This document shows positions 41,467 to 49,496 of a DNA stretch of 64,000 nt, in pieces. The DNA lies in NCBI GenBank assembly GCA_025758045.1, contig CP107208.1, positions 744,001 through 808,000 of the forward strand, read 5' to 3'. The position numbers were made by a program, and so were the translations under genes. Origin of the DNA: Oscillospiraceae bacterium. GTDB lineage: Bacteria > Bacillota > Clostridia > Oscillospirales > Ruminococcaceae. The notes under the pieces were generated by a model. The model had not been told where the DNA came from. It saw nothing but the letters and a program-made list of their open reading frames with translations, and made no database searches. The stretch's first letter is position 1, and each line of letters starts with the position of its first letter.

Positions 41467-43139
41467 CAGCTCATCCTCCCGTTCTCTACCGAGTAGGTGC
41501 GGTCCGCAATGCGCATGGTGGAGGCGCGGTGACTGACCAGCACCACCGTCTTGTCCTTGCGCTCCTCGGCCAGGCTCTTTAGAATTACCGCTTCGTTCAG
41601 ACTGTCCAGGTTGCTGGTGGGTTCATCCAGCAGGATATACGGCGCATCGTGCAAAAAAGCCCGTGCCACGCCCAAACGCTGGCGCTCGCCGCCCGAAAGG
41701 GTACTGCCCAGCTCCCCTACCGGCGTATCGTAGCCCTGGGGCAGGGTCATGATAAAATCGTGGATGGACGCTTTTTGGCAAGCCCCCACCACCTGCTCGT
41801 GGGTGGCGTTCTGGTTGGCTATGCGCAGATTTTTCTCAATGCTGTCGTGGAACAGCACGGTGTCCTGCTCGACGAAGCTCTCGGCGCTGCGCAGGCTGGC
41901 GGTGTTGATCTTTTTAATGTTCACACCGGACAGTTCGACTTTGCCCAGATCCGTATCCCAGAAGCGCATCATCAGCTTGAGCAGCGTGGATTTGCCGCTG
42001 CCGCTGCGGCCGGTGATGCCGATGACGGAGTTCTGCGGCACTTCCAGCGATACGTCGTTCAAAATCACGTCACTGCCATAGCCAAAGGTCACACGGCGGC
42101 AGGCAGCGCCGGTAAAGGCGATGTCCTCGCCGCCGGTCACTTCCCGCACGGTAGGTTGCTCGTCCAGCACGTCCAGCACACGGTTGCCCGCGGCAAAGGT
42201 GTTTTGCAGCCCGGTGCCCAGGTTGGCCAGGGCGATGACCGGGCCGAAGCTGCTCATCAGCGCCACCACGGCGATCAGGCAGCCGTCAAAGCCGATGGTG
42301 CCGCTTTGGGCAAGGCCCGCCGCCAGCGCCAGCATGCCAGCGTCCAGCAGCAAAATGATGCCGCCGGTGACAGCCTGGGCCGTGCCGCCCGCCAGCTTTA
42401 AGCGGCGCTCCTGCGACGAAAGTTCATCAGTGCGGGCGTTGATCTGAGCCAGACGATGGGGGCCGTCGCCATACTGCAGACTTTCCCTCACGCCGCGCAG
42501 ACTGTCCAGCACAAAGCCGTTCAGCGCGCCGAAGGACGCGCGGAATTCCTCGCCGCTGCGGCGGGCGGACTTGGCCGCCGCCACCGGCACCAGCAGGCCG
42601 ATGACCAGGTAGGCCCCCAGGGCATACAGCCCAAGCAGCCAGTGGTAACCCGCCAAAAAGGCCGCCATAATGGCGCTGACGATGACCGCGATGCAGATGG
42701 GTGAAATGGTGTGAGCGTAGAACACTTCCAGCAGCTCGATGTCCGCCGTCAGCACGGCGATCAGGTCGCCGCGGTCGCGGCCCTCCAGTTTAGCCGGGGC
42801 CAGCTGGCGCAGCGCGCCGAAGACCTTATCCCGGATGAGGGCCAGCAGCTTAAAGGCGATAAAATGATTGCAGCCCTGCTCGGCATAGTGCAGCACGCCG
42901 CGGGCGATGGCCAGCACCGGCAGCAGCAGGCAAACGGTGCCAAGGCTGATGGGCATGCCGGGCAGGATGCTGTCCAGCAGCGCGTAGGCGCCCAGCACGG
43001 TGATAAAAATGGCGCAGAGGAAGCCTGCCACGCCCAGCAGCACGGCGGCCATCATCACGGGGGCCAGCGGCTTGACCAGCCCTACCAGACGCCCCATAAC
43101 GGCCAGATTGCCGCGGGTCTTTTTCTTATTCTCAGGCAT
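41466..43139 (-). CDS. ABC exporter half-transporter, CydC-like
   Basis: 557 residues: an exporter membrane domain with six helices (about 20-320), then an ATPase domain with Walker A 'GRSGSGKST', signature 'LSGGERQRLGVARAFL' and Walker B 'YILLDEPTSNLD'. Pairing with the adjacent half-transporter resembles CydDC, which exports cysteine or glutathione and supports haem and cytochrome bd assembly. No cydAB is in the window, so thiol export is only a suggestion. Start ATG 43139 overlaps the partner's stop by eight bases, with AAGGAGG upstream. Confidence 0.82.
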   Translation of the reverse strand: MPENKKKTRGNLAVMGRLVGLVKPLAPVMMAAVLLGVAGFLCAIFITVLGAYALLDSILPGMPISLGTVCLLLPVLAIARGVLHYAEQGCNHFIAFKLLALIRDKVFGALRQLAPAKLEGRDRGDLIAVLTADIELLEVFYAHTISPICIAVIVSAIMAAFLAGYHWLLGLYALGAYLVIGLLVPVAAAKSARRSGEEFRASFGALNGFVLDSLRGVRESLQYGDGPHRLAQINARTDELSSQERRLKLAGGTAQAVTGGIILLLDAGMLALAAGLAQSGTIGFDGCLIAVVALMSSFGPVIALANLGTGLQNTFAAGNRVLDVLDEQPTVREVTGGEDIAFTGAACRRVTFGYGSDVILNDVSLEVPQNSVIGITGRSGSGKSTLLKLMMRFWDTDLGKVELSGVNIKKINTASLRSAESFVEQDTVLFHDSIEKNLRIANQNATHEQVVGACQKASIHDFIMTLPQGYDTPVGELGSTLSGGERQRLGVARAFLHDAPYILLDEPTSNLDSLNEAVILKSLAEERKDKTVVLVSHRASTMRIADRTYSVENGRMS

Positions 43140-44892
43140 GGGATGCTTCCTCCTTTCCGTAATTTTCCAGTTCTTGCTGCTGGGTCCACAGGCGGGCGTA
43201 GGTGCCGCCCGCCGCCAGCAGGGCTTCGTGGGTACCCTGTTCCGCCAGGCTGCCATGGTCCAGCACGTAGATGTTGTCCGCCGCCGTAACGTTGGCCAGG
43301 CGGTGGGAGATCAGGATGACAGTCTTTTTGCCTGCCAATGCCTGGATCTGGGCCATGATGTCGTTCTCGCTCTCCACGTCGATATTGGACGTAGCTTCAT
43401 CAAAGATATAGACCGGGCTGTCATGCAGCAAGGCGCGGGCCAGGGCCAGGCGCTGCCGCTGGCCGCCGGAAAGATTGCTGCCGCCCTCGTTCAGCTGGGT
43501 GTCCAGCCCGTTTTCGCTGCGCAGGAAGTCCGCCAGCCGCACCTGCTTCAGCACAGCCCACAGGGTGTTGTCGTCCGCCATGGGCGCGGCCATGCGCAGG
43601 TTCTCGGCCACCGTGCCTTTGAACAAGTGGCTGCCCAGGCTGACCAGCGTTACATTTCTGAGCAGGGCGGATTCCTTCACGGCGGAAAGCTCCTGCCCGC
43701 CCAGGGTCACGCTGCCGGTGTAGCCCGCGGCGCGGCCGGTCAGCACGGCGGCGATGGTAGATTTGCCGCAGCCGCTCTCGCCCACCAGGGCGGTGAAACT
43801 GCCGCGGGAGAAGTCGAGATTCAGGCCGTGCAGCGTCTCTTTTTCGGCAGCATAGCCAAAGTGCAGGTCACGGCAGTGGATGGCACAATCGGCATCCGGC
43901 TCGGCGGTCTTGCCGGCGGCTTCGGGCAGATCCAGCAGCTTAAAGATCTTATCGCTGGCGGCCATGCCGTTCATGGCCACATGGAAGTAGGACCCCAGCG
44001 CGCGCATGGGCAGGAAGAAATCCGCCGACAGCAGCAGGATGCAGAGTGCGCCGCTCAGGCTGACATGACCGACCGCCAGCTCCCGCGCAGCGATACCGAT
44101 GCCCAGCGCCGCACCGCCGTAGGCGATGATGTCCATCACGATGATGGAGTTCAGCTGCATGGTCAGCACCTTCATCGTCACTTTGCGGAAGTGCTCGGCC
44201 TCGCGGTTCATGGCCTGGTGGCGAGCTTCGTCGGCCTGGTAGATCTTCAGGGTGGTCAGGCCCTGCAGGTTTTCAAGGAAGCTATCGCCCAGGGCGGCAT
44301 ACTGGCCCCAGTATTTGCCCAGCAGCCGCTTGGCAAATTTCTGCACAGCCACGATGGAAACCGGGATCAGCGGCACGCAGATCATCAGGATAACCGCTGC
44401 CTTTACGCTGACCGGGGCCAGCACCACAAACAGGGTGACAGGCGCCAGCATGGCGTAGAAAAACTGCGGCAGGTACGCGCCAAAGTAGGTCTCCAGCTGT
44501 TCGACGCCTTCGCCTGCCAGCTGCAATACCTCGGCGGTGGGCACAGCCTGGGTGTAGCTGCCGCCCAGGCGCAGCAGTTTTTCGTAAATCGCACTGCGCA
44601 GCGTCTTTTTTACAGTGCGGCTGGCGTTGTAGCTGGCCGCAGCCGCGCCGCGGGTGCAGGCGGCACGCACCAGCAGCGCCGCCGCCACGATGCCCAGCGT
44701 CAAGGGCAGGTTGGGGGCACCGGCCATCGTGTCGCCGATGGTCAGCTGGTCGTACAAGGCTCCTAAATAACGGCTGACCGCAAAGATCATGGCCACATTG
44801 GCGGCCAGAGCCAGCCATTGCAGCGCCACGTTTTTGGCGATGTACCGTTTCGAGTCTCCCATCATCCCGATGAGGCGTTTGTCGATCATCAT
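43132..44892 (-). CDS. ABC exporter half-transporter, CydD-like
   Basis: 586 residues: membrane domain (about 25-320), ATPase domain with 'GESGCGKST', 'LSGGQRQRLALARALL', 'VYIFDEATSNID' and the switch 'ILISHRLANV'. First half of a heterodimeric exporter with the next gene. AGGAA lies before the ATG at 44892. A terminator-like hairpin separates it from the upstream HMA gene. Confidence 0.83.
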   Translation of the reverse strand: MMIDKRLIGMMGDSKRYIAKNVALQWLALAANVAMIFAVSRYLGALYDQLTIGDTMAGAPNLPLTLGIVAAALLVRAACTRGAAAASYNASRTVKKTLRSAIYEKLLRLGGSYTQAVPTAEVLQLAGEGVEQLETYFGAYLPQFFYAMLAPVTLFVVLAPVSVKAAVILMICVPLIPVSIVAVQKFAKRLLGKYWGQYAALGDSFLENLQGLTTLKIYQADEARHQAMNREAEHFRKVTMKVLTMQLNSIIVMDIIAYGGAALGIGIAARELAVGHVSLSGALCILLLSADFFLPMRALGSYFHVAMNGMAASDKIFKLLDLPEAAGKTAEPDADCAIHCRDLHFGYAAEKETLHGLNLDFSRGSFTALVGESGCGKSTIAAVLTGRAAGYTGSVTLGGQELSAVKESALLRNVTLVSLGSHLFKGTVAENLRMAAPMADDNTLWAVLKQVRLADFLRSENGLDTQLNEGGSNLSGGQRQRLALARALLHDSPVYIFDEATSNIDVESENDIMAQIQALAGKKTVILISHRLANVTAADNIYVLDHGSLAEQGTHEALLAAGGTYARLWTQQQELENYGKEEASHA

Positions 44893-44916
44893 AAGCAGTT
44901 CCTTTTATCGTAAACA

Positions 44917-44944
44917 CAAAAATGCCGCCATCGTTTTCGGCGGC
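44917..44944 (-). terminator. Intercistronic terminator-like hairpin between HMA and ABC genes
   Basis: On the minus strand GCCGCC, nine-base loop, GGCGGC, then ATTTTTG. Short stem, so probably partial termination that lowers ABC expression relative to the HMA protein. Confidence 0.55.
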
Positions 44945-44967
44945 GGCGCAGGTACAATGTTGCAGCC

Positions 44968-45342
44968 TTACACTTTGCTGGTGGTGCGCAGCGGCAGGTA
45001 ACCGGCATCGCGGATGGCCTGGCGGATGGCGTCCTCGTCAGCCTCGTCCTTGGTCAGAATGGTGACGTTCTGGGCGGCCAGGTCCACGGCGGCCCAGGTG
45101 CCGGGCATCACGTTCAGCGCGTTTTCCACATGGCGCTGGCAGTTCTGGCAGGTCATGCCGTCCACGCCCATCACAAGGGTGTGGGGGTAGTGGGCCTTGT
45201 TGTGGTCCTCGACCTTGACCTTTTTAGCGGCGGCGTCACGCTCGCCGCAGCAGCCGCCGCCGTGGGTCAGGTGATGTACATAACTGTAAATGCCATAGCC
45301 GACCAGGGCAACCAAAATCAATACAATAATAATATTTGCCAT
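44968..45342 (-). CDS. Membrane-anchored heavy-metal-associated (HMA) domain protein
   Basis: 124 residues: one N-terminal membrane helix ('ANIIIVLILVALVGYGIYSYVHH'), a Cys-containing 'GGGCCGERD' segment resembling FeoB-associated Cys-rich proteins, a charged linker, then an HMA fold (about 55-120) with 'GMTCQNCQRHVENAL', where CxxC binds a soft metal ion. The joining of a FeoB-associated-like stub to an HMA domain is unusual. ATG 45342 has GGAGGG ten bases upstream. First gene of a unit with the CydDC-like exporter and YgbA-like protein, under a promoter with two operator-like palindromes. Confidence 0.85.
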   Translation of the reverse strand: MANIIIVLILVALVGYGIYSYVHHLTHGGGCCGERDAAAKKVKVEDHNKAHYPHTLVMGVDGMTCQNCQRHVENALNVMPGTWAAVDLAAQNVTILTKDEADEDAIRQAIRDAGYLPLRTTSKV

Positions 45343-45360
45343 AGGTATACTTCCCTCCAA

Positions 45361-45414
45361 GTTAGCACTTGCTAATTCTGTGTTTAGAATACACTAACCT
45401 CATGGTTTTGTCAA
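45361..45414 (-). promoter_or_regulatory. Promoter and twin operator of the HMA/ABC/YgbA operon
   Basis: Minus strand TTGACA (45409-45414), 17-base spacer, TATTCT (45386-45391). Two palindromes of the form TTAG-N6-CTAA: TTTAG-AATACA-CTAAC at 45383-45398 covers the -10 box, and GTTAG-CACTTG-CTAAT at 45361-45376 covers the start of the transcript. The same pattern flanks the DUF3793 promoter. Confidence 0.72.
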
Positions 45415-45459
45415 GCAGGCACTTTGGGGATACCGCCCACTCCCCTGCCCCGCCACAAC

Positions 45460-45495
45460 AAAACCGGCGCGCTGCTGCCACAGTGCGCCGGTTTT
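45460..45495 (-). terminator. Terminator of the DUF3793-flavodoxin operon
   Basis: AAAACCGGCGC pairs with GCGCCGGTTTT. It lies beyond MITE copy 3, which therefore is inside the transcribed 3' region. Confidence 0.82.
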
Positions 45496-45549
45496 GTATA
45501 TAGGATCAATGTTCAGGAGAAAGGCAATGGTTGGAAAATTTAAACTTGA

Positions 45550-45833
45550 GGCAATACCGCGCAATTTTAAGTGCCGATACGGCGAGCGAGGTGCGGCGGC
45601 TGCTAAGCAAAAAGCGCAGATAATACTTTGTGCTGCAAAGGTGAGCGCCGCCGGTGGCGGATACAGCGAACCGAAGCAGGGGCAGCGGTCGCAGAGTGCG
45701 AGGGGCTTTTGTCCCCGAAGCACGATGCGGGTACCGCAACCCGACATTCTCGAGCATTTTTGCAACGCAGACGGTGCGCCGCAGCCGCTGGAGCGGTGCT
45801 TAAGCCGTCAGGCGGAAATTGTGCGGTGTTGCC
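45550..45833 (+). repeat. MITE-like element, copy 3 (long form, 284 bp)
   Basis: Same terminal repeats and the 115-bp internal block of copy 2, without its second insertion. Flanks are TTGA and TCGG, so no exact target duplication remains. It ends 16 bp from the flavodoxin stop codon, again on the 3' side of a minus-strand gene. Confidence 0.85.
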
Positions 45834-45849
45834 TCGGCTGCTTTGCGTA

Positions 45850-46278
45850 TCAGGCGTTGGCCAGGGCAGTGCCCAGGGCGTTGCAGGCATCAGTGGCATC
45901 GCCATCGGGTGCGCCGTTGGCCATAACGGGGTCAGCCACCAGCCGGGCGCCGGCAGCCTGAGCATCCTCAGCCCAAGTGCGGATCCACTCGCCGTCGCCC
46001 CAGCCGTAGCTGCCGAACAGGCCGACCGGCTTGCCGGACAGGGAGCCGCGCAGATCCTGATACATCGGCTCGAACTCGCTCTCCTCGAGCTGCTCAGCGC
46101 CCATAGCGGGGCAGCCCAGGGCGAAGCCGTCATAATTAGCAGCGTCAGCCGCATTGAACTCAGCGCTGGTCATCTTGTCCACAGTTGCACCTGCGGACTG
46201 TGCAGCGTTTGCCACCAGGTCAGCCATAGCCTCGGTATTGCCGGTGCCGCTCCAATAAACTACTGCGATCTTGCTCAT
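45850..46278 (-). CDS. Flavodoxin
   Basis: 142-residue FMN electron carrier. Phosphate-binding loop 'VYWSGTGNTEAMADLV' at 7-22, 'GCPAMGAEQLEESEF' for the 60s loop and 'GLFGSYGWGDGEWI' for the 90s loop. Flavodoxins usually replace ferredoxin under iron limitation, which fits the operator-bearing promoter upstream of its partner DUF3793. Confidence 0.94.
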   Translation of the reverse strand: MSKIAVVYWSGTGNTEAMADLVANAAQSAGATVDKMTSAEFNAADAANYDGFALGCPAMGAEQLEESEFEPMYQDLRGSLSGKPVGLFGSYGWGDGEWIRTWAEDAQAAGARLVADPVMANGAPDGDATDACNALGTALANA

Positions 46279-46332
46279 AATCGTTTCTTCCTTTCGTTGC
46301 TACTATAAGTATGTCTAATAGTATGTCCACGT

Positions 46333-46926
46333 TCAGGCAGCCACAGTCAGCTGCCGGATCGGGGTGCCGTTGTAATAACAGCGGGCGTAGATCCGCTCGC
46401 ACTTTTTATAGCGGTCAAAGGCTTTTTGGGCGGCGGCGGGGTCGGTGTAGACCTTCCAGTAGCCGCAGGCCGTAAAGTTTTTGCCGCGATTCTGAATGAA
46501 GCCGATGACATCTGCCAGCGGGTAGCCCAGGAACACGCCGATCTCGTGGGGAAAGTCCTCCTCACAGCAAAGCCGCTGGGAGAGCTGTGCCAGCATCGAT
46601 TCAGCATTGCCGGGGGTGTAGCCCTCGCTTTGCAGAAAGTCCTGCACGTCGCCGCGCTGCAAGATGGCAGCCACCTGGGTGGGGCGGTACACATAGACCA
46701 GCACCGCGCCGGTTACGGGACAGGCTTTCAGCACACGGACGGTCACACCGCGGGGTGCCAGCAGGGCGTGCCAGGCCACCGCCATAGCCGTACCATCCTG
46801 GCCGGAGGCCGGCTGGTAACGGAAGAGGCTGGCGGGCTTGAGGCCTGCCAGGGTAGGCGCGCAGATCGTAGCAAGATCGCAGGCAAAGCTGCGGGGGCTG
46901 ACCGTGACGTGAGTGGGGGCAGGCAT
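46333..46926 (-). CDS. DUF3793 family protein
   Basis: 197 residues, function unknown. The pattern 'CAPTLAGLKPASLF', 'VRVLKACPVTGAVLVYVYRP', 'EIGVFLGYPLADVIGFIQNRGKNFTACGYWKVYTDPAAAQKAFDRYKKC' matches my memory of DUF3793, a family often beside flavodoxin and Feo iron-uptake genes in Clostridia. ATG 46926 has AAAGGAG upstream. Co-transcribed with flavodoxin 54 bases downstream. Confidence 0.8.
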   Translation of the reverse strand: MPAPTHVTVSPRSFACDLATICAPTLAGLKPASLFRYQPASGQDGTAMAVAWHALLAPRGVTVRVLKACPVTGAVLVYVYRPTQVAAILQRGDVQDFLQSEGYTPGNAESMLAQLSQRLCCEEDFPHEIGVFLGYPLADVIGFIQNRGKNFTACGYWKVYTDPAAAQKAFDRYKKCERIYARCYYNGTPIRQLTVAA

Positions 46927-46950
46927 AGGCTCGGCTCCTTTAAAGCGCAT

Positions 46951-47107
46951 TAGTTAGTTTTTACTAACTACAACCCCCATAAAACCGCACAGCACGGGGA
47001 GAGAGCCGCACTGTGCGGGCTATGGTTGCAGGAGATTCATTGTAAGGGGGTCATAGGTTAGTTTTAACTAACGATGATACTATACCATGCCGCTAGGGTT
47101 TTGTCAA
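46951..47107 (-). promoter_or_regulatory. DUF3793-flavodoxin control region: promoter, two operators, attenuator-like hairpin
   Basis: Minus strand TTGACA (47102-47107), 17-base spacer, TATAGT (47079-47084). Palindrome GTTAGTT-TT-AACTAAC at 47057-47072 lies at the transcript start. A hairpin CCGCACAG/CTGTGCGG (46985-47018) is followed by TTTT. A second perfect palindrome TAGTTAGT-TTTT-ACTAACTA at 46951-46970 lies just before the ribosome binding site. The arrangement suggests tight repression, probably by an iron-responsive regulator. Confidence 0.75.
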
Positions 47108-47155
47108 CAGGTTTGGGAAAGATTTTTTCCGCATTTTTTGCAGCATAAAAACAGG

Positions 47156-47242
47156 AAAGAGGAACCTTTCAGCAGGCTCCTCTTTTGCTCTAAGTTCGAT
47201 TAAAATTCTTTTCGCTTACCTTTTCTCATAAGAAAAGGTAAG
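47156..47242 (-). terminator. Terminator region after the pentapeptide-repeat gene
   Basis: Two hairpins: a perfect 12-base stem CTTACCTTTTCT/AGAAAAGGTAAG at 47215-47242 directly after the stop codon, and AAAGAGGAACC/GGCTCCTCTTT at 47156-47186 with A/T flanks. Confidence 0.75.
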
Positions 47243-47821
47243 TTATTCGATGACCAGCCCAAACCCGTTCAGCAGTGCGATCACATCCGGGAAGCTGAAC
47301 CGCGCACCTTTCATCTGGTTGTCACTGGGGTCGATGCGGTAGCCGGTGGCCTCGCGGAAATCCGCCTTTTGCAGGTCGCATCGGCTGAACGCTGTGCTGC
47401 TCAGGGCCACGCCGCGGAAATCCGCGCCCGCCAGTTTGCAATCGTCAAACACGCAGTCGCCAAAGGTACATTTACTGAAATCAAACTGCTTCAGCGCCAT
47501 GCCGGAAAACTCATTGTAGCGGAACTCGCACTGCTCGGCCCTGCCAAAGGGCTGCACCAGGGCACTGCGTCCCTGCAGGCCGCCCCAAGCAATGGACCGG
47601 AAGGCACAGTGCAGCAGCCAGGCGTCGCTCATCTGGCAAAAGCTGAACACCACGTCGCTCCAGGCACAGCGGTCGAAGGTGCAGCCGAGAAAGCTGCACG
47701 CCGTAATGCGCGCACCGCTCCAGCGGCAGTTGATAAACGTGCAGTCGTTGAACTCGGCATCATGCAGAAAATCCGGCGCTACATTGTCAAAGGTTTCGCC
47801 CTGGTAATACTGCTTAGCCAC
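47243..47821 (-). CDS. Pentapeptide-repeat protein
   Basis: 192 residues made of A(D/N)LxF-like repeats such as 'AEFNDCTFINCRWSGARITACSFLGCTFDRC' segments, forming a right-handed quadrilateral beta-helix. It resembles the Qnr/McbG group in length and cysteine content, but resistance function cannot be inferred. The start is GTG at 47821, inside the last codons of the acyltransferase (eight-base overlap), with only a weak ribosome binding site. Confidence 0.85.
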   Translation of the reverse strand: MAKQYYQGETFDNVAPDFLHDAEFNDCTFINCRWSGARITACSFLGCTFDRCAWSDVVFSFCQMSDAWLLHCAFRSIAWGGLQGRSALVQPFGRAEQCEFRYNEFSGMALKQFDFSKCTFGDCVFDDCKLAGADFRGVALSSTAFSRCDLQKADFREATGYRIDPSDNQMKGARFSFPDVIALLNGFGLVIE

Positions 47822-48899
47822 GGCGCACCGCCTTTTTCAGGCGGACCCACACCGCGTAAGCCAGCAGCGGCAGCGCAAGGCCGGCCGCCGTGTAGGCCAC
47901 CCACCAGGCCCCGCCGGTAAAGTAGATGGGGAATGCCGCCAGCAGATAGCTCTCGCCGCCAGTGGCCAGCAGGCCCAGCCAGGTGACGGGCTTGAACGCC
48001 AGGAAATGCAAGATCACAATGGGCATCGTGGCGCGCCCCAGTGCGCTGAAAGCGCCGCTCACTGCGGGCACGCGCGCCAGCAGGTGGGCACCCTCATACA
48101 CCAGCATCCAGCCCGCCAGGCTGGCCGCCAGCAGGTAGAGCGGGCCGGGGTAGCTGTTGCCCGCCAGGCCTACGCTGCCGAACTGCCCCAGCACCAGCAG
48201 CACCACAAAGGCCCCGGCGCAGCACAGCGCTCCGCGCGCCGGGCCATGGGGATGCTGCACCTGGTGTAGTACAACACCCAAGTAAAACAGGCAGTAGCAG
48301 CTGGCCGCAATGCCCAGGCCCCAGACGTTCCAGCCAATGCGCTGGGCCTGCCAGCCGAGCCAGAGCAGCACGCCGGCAAGCAGCCCTTGCGGGATCAGCG
48401 TATCGCCGCTGCGCAGCAGTTTTTTCAACAAAAACTCTACGCCCGCATACAATAGAGATATCTGGAACAGCGCCTGAATGAACCACATAGCGCCGCCCAG
48501 CTGGGTGCCGCCGTCAAAAACGCTCCAGTGGGCTGTGCGGCCGATAATGTCCTTGATGGTCACCGGCGTGGTGATAAGGTTGCCGGGCAGATCGAGGATA
48601 CGCTCGTCCCCTGTCAGGATGTTTACTTTTAAAAACAGGTTGGTCAGCAGGGTGTACACCGTGTTGGCCGCCACAAAGGGCAGCCACAGCGTGACCACCT
48701 TGCGCTTGGCAAAGCGGGCCAGCCGATGGGCGCTTTCGCCCGTGTGGGGAGAGAAAAACCACCCGCTGAGCATAAAAAAGAGCGCCATGTGGAATAAATA
48801 GATAAAGCTGGAACCGGGGAACCCCGCGTGCCCCAGCACCATCAGCACAATGCCGATGCCGCGCATACTGTCCAGCACAGGGTCGCGCTGTTTGGCCAT
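47814..48899 (-). CDS. Acyltransferase family 3 membrane protein
   Basis: 361 residues, about ten membrane helices. The opening 'RDPVLDSMRGIGIVLMVLGHAGFPGSSFIYLFHMALFFMLSGWFF' carries the conserved His and Arg of the acyltransferase-3 family (O-acetylation of surface glycans or similar). The ATG at 48899 was chosen because GAAGG precedes it; an upstream ATG at 48926 overlaps the Fur stop and lacks a ribosome binding site. Substrate unknown. Confidence 0.85.
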   Translation of the reverse strand: MAKQRDPVLDSMRGIGIVLMVLGHAGFPGSSFIYLFHMALFFMLSGWFFSPHTGESAHRLARFAKRKVVTLWLPFVAANTVYTLLTNLFLKVNILTGDERILDLPGNLITTPVTIKDIIGRTAHWSVFDGGTQLGGAMWFIQALFQISLLYAGVEFLLKKLLRSGDTLIPQGLLAGVLLWLGWQAQRIGWNVWGLGIAASCYCLFYLGVVLHQVQHPHGPARGALCCAGAFVVLLVLGQFGSVGLAGNSYPGPLYLLAASLAGWMLVYEGAHLLARVPAVSGAFSALGRATMPIVILHFLAFKPVTWLGLLATGGESYLLAAFPIYFTGGAWWVAYTAAGLALPLLAYAVWVRLKKAVRRG

Positions 48900-48918
48900 A
48901 GCAAAGCCTTCTTTCTTG

Positions 48919-49299
48919 TTATTCATCCGCAGGCTTGGCCGCGCGGCACTTGGGGCACAGGTAGTGGATGGTCAATGTATAGCCGCGCACCTCGGTGCCG
49001 ATGGCCGCCTCCACCTCCCGCATCAGGCCCACTACCGGCAGGTCCGCCAGGTGGCCGCAGCCGTCGCACAGCAGGTGGCCGTGGGGGCTGGGGTTGTAAT
49101 CGTACCGGTCGGGGCCGCCGGGCATTTCCAGGTGGCCGATCTCACCGTCCAGCTCCATCATCTTTAAGTTGCGGTACACCGTGCCACGGGCAATGTGGGG
49201 CATCCGCAGCCGGGCCTCATTAAACAGCTCGTCCGCCGTCAGGTGCTGGGGGCTTTTCTCGCGCATGATGTCTAAGATCAGGGCGCGTTGACGGGTCAT
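48919..49299 (-). CDS. Fur-family metalloregulator (Fur/PerR type)
   Basis: 126-residue repressor: N-terminal winged helix ('TRQRALILDIMREKSPQHLTADELFNEARLRMPHIARGTVYRNLKMM'), C-terminal dimer domain with 'SPHGHLLCDGCGHLADL' and 'CPKC' giving the structural Cys4 zinc site. Divergent placement with rubrerythrin favours a PerR-like peroxide sensor, but Fur cannot be excluded. ATG 49299 has AAGGAG eight bases upstream. Its own promoter carries a palindromic operator. Confidence 0.92.
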   Translation of the reverse strand: MTRQRALILDIMREKSPQHLTADELFNEARLRMPHIARGTVYRNLKMMELDGEIGHLEMPGGPDRYDYNPSPHGHLLCDGCGHLADLPVVGLMREVEAAIGTEVRGYTLTIHYLCPKCRAAKPADE

Positions 49300-49318
49300 G
49301 GAAAGCACTCCTTTCAAA

Positions 49319-49368
49319 TTAAGATTTCATCTTAAATATACAATACACGAAAGCCGCGCCGCTGTCAA
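49319..49368 (-). promoter_or_regulatory. Promoter and operator of the Fur-family gene
   Basis: Minus strand TTGACA (49363-49368), 17-base spacer, TATTGT (49340-49345). A perfect 7-3-7 inverted repeat TTAAGAT-TTC-ATCTTAA at 49319-49335 covers the start point, as expected for autorepression. It differs from the GTTAG-type operators nearby. Confidence 0.78.
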
Positions 49369-49409
49369 GCTTTGTGCAAAGCAACCAATAATTATTCCTG
49401 AAATTTGGC

Positions 49410-49437
49410 TTGACAAGCCCCGAAAATTCGGTATAAT
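49410..49437 (+). promoter_or_regulatory. Promoter of the rubrerythrin gene
   Basis: TTGACA at 49410-49415, 16-base spacer, TATAAT at 49432-49437. Confidence 0.85.
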
Positions 49438-49496
49438 AGAAGCAAATCAAGACAAATTCCTAAAAATTAAAAAATATTATAAACGGAGGCAATACT

